A DNA stretch of 9,169 bases from contig JAPLLL010000141.1 in NCBI GenBank assembly GCA_026387595.1, positions 1 to 9,169 of the forward strand, in the 5' to 3' direction. The notes beneath the pieces are model-generated. The model was not told the origin of the DNA and made no database searches. It saw only the letters and a list, made by a program, of their open reading frames with translations. Positions 9,101 through 9,169 of the stretch are shown one piece after another. The DNA is from Candidatus Omnitrophota bacterium. GTDB lineage: Bacteria; Omnitrophota; Gorgyraeia; JABMQH01. Made by a program: the position numbers and the translations under genes. The number at the start of each line of letters is the position of its first letter. Positions within the stretch are counted from its first letter, which is position 1.

Positions 9101-9169
9101 CGGAGTAACTGACGCCGTATCCAGGATCAACCTGCGCACGGCAATACATCTGGCGGCCCAGAAGGATAA
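1..9169 (+). CDS. Internal fragment of a giant multidomain protein with a SecA-like ATPase; partial at both ends
   Basis: A single frame, with the first complete codon at nt 3, stays open for 3,055 codons to the right edge; the last two bases (aa) begin an unfinished codon. No start can be assigned: the ATG at nt 3 lies inside a repeat whose second copy (ATG at nt 306) is plainly internal. The TAA at 9167-9169 is out of frame. In order the protein has alpha/beta repeats, a long helical stretch, a hydrophobic region (residues about 854-1114), coiled coil (1380-1447), beta-hairpin repeats, a beta-rich segment, a SecA-like motor (about 2020-2541) and a helical, repeat-containing end. Amino-acid composition is ordinary (rich in Ala, Gly, Ile, Lys, Glu), with sensible hydrophobic patterning throughout, so the frame is coding and not chance. 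Giant genes of this kind are known mainly from Omnitrophota; that assignment is inferred. The only function the sequence supports is an ATP-driven, SecA-type motor joined to a membrane-associated scaffold. Confidence 0.93.
120..822 (+). repeat. Diverged alpha/beta protein repeats (residues about 40-274)
   Basis: Outside the near-identical block the two units still align as protein. Residues about 66-98 (SISVIARTADGTTIVLS, then THDELK) match residues about 148-181 (SLFVIARDSSGTAIMIS, then THETLK). The following stretches, MQIAGMTL...ERF and LDIAGKTL...GRF, also correspond. A weaker third echo appears later (NGSLVVRMALTAEEIKVV, nt 777-830). The pattern is a two-strand beta segment, a TH.xLK-type turn and a helix, which suits an extracytoplasmic or scaffold repeat, but I cannot name a family. 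The alignment was done by eye. Confidence 0.7.
304..421 (+). repeat. 118-bp direct repeat, copy 2
   Basis: This is the second copy of the segment at nt 1-118. After nt 421 the sequences part abruptly: copy 1 continues into about 25 residues (from AAGVVKYYANEADH) absent here, while copy 2 goes on to INDGNKQSLFVIAR. Such a sharp edge beside otherwise diverged flanks suggests recent duplication or gene conversion within an older repeat array. A sequence-assembly artefact is the alternative. Confidence 0.97.
823..2561 (+). other. Long, mainly helical region without a recognised domain (residues about 275-853)
   Basis: About 580 residues of the giant protein show amphipathic helical patterning, with many Ala, Leu, Gln, Glu and Lys and few Pro. 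One charged stretch, LTPQQQELLAEKAKEYQ (around nt 1956-2006), is typical of a long surface helix. I saw no catalytic motif, signal peptide, metal-binding cluster or internal repeat that I could defend. Near its right end it becomes richer in aromatic residues (WENKGIFGAWLDW around nt 2313-2353), leading into the hydrophobic region. It probably acts as a spacer or scaffold; function unknown. Confidence 0.6.
2562..3350 (+). other. Hydrophobic, probably membrane-inserting region (residues about 854-1116)
   Basis: Several long uncharged stretches lie close together: VVQFVIITVISAGVMTIW (nt 2562-2615), a weaker one around nt 2790-2864 (LGIILK..., then PGFMLAGHVL), IASMAMMAPYFGTLGMIVG (nt 2934-2990, continuing after a lysine into GVIFAA), and IVGLIFVFGL (nt 3306-3335). 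The first and third are long enough to span a bilayer; the second and fourth are borderline. Glycine and small residues are frequent and Trp residues flank the segments, as often seen at membrane interfaces. This is the only strongly hydrophobic part of the fragment, and it lies about 900 residues before the ATPase. It may anchor the protein in the inner membrane or form a pore-like or hairpin insertion. Topology cannot be set by eye. Confidence 0.6.
3351..3866 (+). other. Helical linker after the hydrophobic region (residues about 1117-1288)
   Basis: The sequence turns polar just after the last hydrophobic stretch, with a basic patch (NKSASMK, nt 3363-3383) followed by an aromatic segment (NPYKYFSWQAIK). 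It then becomes strongly helical and charged around nt 3495-3610 (KIAELGAKRTVLQEKD, then NAEQKAELRQLNNQ) and again at nt 3681-3755. The positive charge beside the membrane segment would be consistent with a cytoplasmic side, by the positive-inside tendency, but this is weak evidence. I recognised no domain. Confidence 0.5.
3867..5033 (+). repeat. Three scattered copies of a degenerate beta-hairpin/helix motif
   Basis: Copies lie at nt 3867-3980, 4758-4847 and 4905-5033. Each has the shape of a strand, a tight turn with N/D-G, a second strand, then a helix: LTLRLKNGGELKLDMVASQA, IEYNGAQIELSANAQKRLAD and LTLKLTDGVEITLSSRAAQD. The first and third also share a lead-in (IAGYNPGATSEG and LARYKPGSGLTEN). 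A half-copy (LKFKGGQKIELGVVEGF, nt 5049-5099) follows. The alpha/beta pattern resembles the repeats at the left end of the window, so the whole chain may be built on a recurring module. The alignment was made by eye, at low identity. Confidence 0.6.
4140..4343 (+). other. Predicted coiled coil (residues about 1380-1447)
   Basis: A run of about 65 residues is almost entirely Ala, Glu, Lys, Arg, Gln, Asp and Leu, without Pro and with only scattered Gly, for example LRAKADLQHQRANSLEADAR followed by a similar stretch ending QARQYRAEANKL. Spacing of Ala and Leu at three- and four-residue intervals suggests a coiled coil or helical hairpin. Part of it (ADARKAKVEGKAEEAGRL) resembles a single tetratricopeptide-type helix pair, but one copy is not enough to claim that fold. 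It probably serves as a spacer or an oligomerisation element. Confidence 0.6.
5085..5420 (+). other. Beta-rich segment (residues about 1695-1806)
   Basis: Alternating hydrophobic and polar residues with many Gly, Asn and Thr mark several short strands: GQLIINVRGGGTVTFNG, then VAHISIEGNTMRIRMSSG, then ARLDNVKIAERGKDGSWKPV. It looks like a small beta sandwich or sheet of the kind used for binding or as a spacer in large proteins. No family could be named. It ends where the sequence turns helical again (SAKEIMEGATIDGENIRGVI). Confidence 0.5.
5421..6059 (+). other. Helical region leading into the ATPase (residues about 1807-2019)
   Basis: About 210 mostly helical, charged residues contain several short helices (for example IRDEIKSRFRITSDEVADQY, nt 5559-5618). 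No known motif was seen. In SecA the motor is preceded by a shorter helical N-terminus, and I saw no clear match to it here beyond the last few dozen residues before the motor. It may be a connector between scaffold and motor. Confidence 0.45.
6141..6167 (+). other. Walker A (motif I) of the SecA-like motor
   Basis: Residues 2047-2055 read ENPTAAGKT. The Glu, first Thr and GKT line up with the SecA consensus EMxTGEGKT; the usual GE before GKT is replaced by AA. Lys 2054 and Thr 2055 would hold the ATP phosphates and magnesium. The next 25 residues contain GKQVDLFMPNDPLV, matching SecA motif Ia. Confidence 0.9.
6570..6590 (+). other. Walker B / DEAH box (motif II) of the SecA-like motor
   Basis: Residues 2190-2196 read LVVDEAH, with Asp 2193 and Glu 2194 as the magnesium-binding and catalytic acids. 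Canonical SecA has DEAR here; DEAH is common in other superfamily 2 helicases. LIMSG, 12 residues after the box, matches the LIISG that follows DEAR in SecA. The spacing from Walker A Lys is 139 residues, longer than the roughly 100 I recall for SecA. Confidence 0.9.
6597..7080 (+). other. PPXD-like insertion between motifs II and III (residues about 2199-2360)
   Basis: In SecA the preprotein cross-linking domain sits between DEAR and TGT and clamps the substrate chain. Here the same interval is about 180 residues from DEAH to SGTP, close to the SecA distance as I recall it. Two parts resemble SecA: FSENTRIQWEKEGINIAVAE (SecA DEKTRT...TEEGIEKAEEL) and, nearer motif III, SKTSSAEGLFTIINGYNKII (SecA ENQTLATITFQNYFRMYDKL). 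The middle part is too diverged to align by eye. A substrate-clamping role is inferred from position only. Confidence 0.6.
7113..7130 (+). other. Motif III of the SecA-like motor
   Basis: Residues 2371-2376 read AASGTP. The Ser-Gly-Thr corresponds to Thr-Gly-Thr in SecA GMTGTA, which couples ATP hydrolysis to movement. The preceding NGYNKII matches FRMYDKL in SecA, supporting the SecA assignment over a generic helicase. Confidence 0.8.
7473..7604 (+). other. Motifs V and VI of the SecA-like motor (second nucleotide-binding lobe)
   Basis: Motif V is TNKISMLGVDF (residues 2492-2502), one residue longer than SecA TNMAGRGTDI. Motif VI is RQGKGRPSRNGEYG (2520-2533), aligning without gaps to SecA QLRGRSGRQGDPG from the Gln onward; Arg 2525 and Arg 2528 match the arginines that contact ATP. 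Only about 30 residues separate the two motifs, fewer than in the SecA proteins I remember. The strand EFIVVG after motif VI matches SecA RFYLS. Confidence 0.85.
7626..8640 (+). other. Helical region after the motor (residues about 2542-2880)
   Basis: The sequence following motif VI is largely helical, including a short coiled-coil-like stretch (TTLEHLEKLEKLSGNDLQTA, nt 7710-7769) and a charged helix (LKMALESTRESLKRALRDAR, nt 8040-8099). In SecA this position holds the helical scaffold and wing domains and then a zinc-binding tail; I could not match the first by eye, and no Cys-x-Cys...Cys-His cluster is present. It might be a diverged scaffold domain or unrelated linker. A Gly/Gln-rich turn (AGEGQRGFGG, nt 8004-8033) splits it in two. 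Confidence 0.5.
8649..8837 (+). repeat. Right-end helical repeat, copy 1 (residues about 2883-2945)
   Basis: This copy starts with a short strand (TVTIAQVQ) followed by FRNAGYTAQEAQALTDTIST, then LSARTGVAP, NIKISTLSAIVIQS. It aligns by eye with nt 8982-9167: the NAG motif recurs 321 bp (107 codons) later, followed in both by an Ala-rich helix, an L.A..GV turn and an I...T.I.. helix. The unit looks like a helical bundle; no known family was recognised. Confidence 0.6.
8982..9167 (+). repeat. Right-end helical repeat, copy 2 (cut by the window edge)
   Basis: This copy reads TVTVSKPQIVDRLTNAGCAT, then an Ala-rich helix (DVARAAADMMDAVATRL), the turn TAAGVTDAVSRINLRT and AIHLAAQKD at the edge. 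It matches copy 1 at TVT, NAG, the Ala-rich helix, GV and the final I...T...Q pattern. The two copies are joined by a linker with LPEGETPTLAALRQ. The array probably continues beyond the window. Confidence 0.6.

Noticed and set aside
9167..9169. TAA at the very end as the stop codon
   Set aside because: It is in frame 2, while the coding frame reads aag gat aa at the edge. Frame 2 has stops shortly before (a TGA near nt 9109), so it is not the continuing frame unless an indel lies in the last few dozen bases.

Overview
The window is one uninterrupted plus-strand reading frame (codons starting at nt 3, 6, 9 and so on). I read it codon by codon from nt 3 to nt 9167, 3,055 codons, and found no stop. 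Neither the start nor the stop codon of the gene is inside the window, so this is an internal piece of a giant protein of well over 300 kDa. There is no intergenic DNA, RNA gene, promoter, terminator, CRISPR array or insertion sequence. All other open frames, nearly all on the minus strand, are shadows of this one. Residue n of the fragment lies at nt 3n to 3n+2.

Organism: a bacterium, probably from a metagenome. Giant genes of this kind are best known from the Omnitrophota. The middling G+C, frequent ATA (Ile) and AGA/AGG (Arg) codons and a membrane- and repeat-containing giant protein would fit that phylum. This is an inference; no taxonomic marker gene is present.

Layout of the protein: (1) nt 1-820, alpha/beta repeats, including a 118-bp direct repeat with one silent difference; (2) nt 823-2561, a long, mostly helical stretch without a recognised domain; (3) nt 2562-3350, a hydrophobic region with about three or four possible membrane segments; (4) nt 3351-4757, helical and coiled-coil sequence; (5) nt 3867-5033, three scattered copies of a degenerate beta-hairpin/helix motif, followed by a beta-rich segment (to about nt 5420); (6) nt 5421-6059, a helical lead-in; (7) nt 6060-7625, a SecA-like superfamily 2 motor with Walker A, DEAH, SGTP, motif V and motif VI signatures and a PPXD-sized insertion; (8) nt 7626-8640, a helical stretch after the motor; (9) nt 8649-9167, two copies of a degenerate repeat about 107 residues apart, running off the right edge.

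Working idea (inference): a membrane-associated giant protein carries its own SecA-type ATPase in cis, which could move or unfold polypeptide, perhaps part of the giant chain itself. The SecA-like motif set is what the sequence supports well; the cellular role is not established by the sequence.
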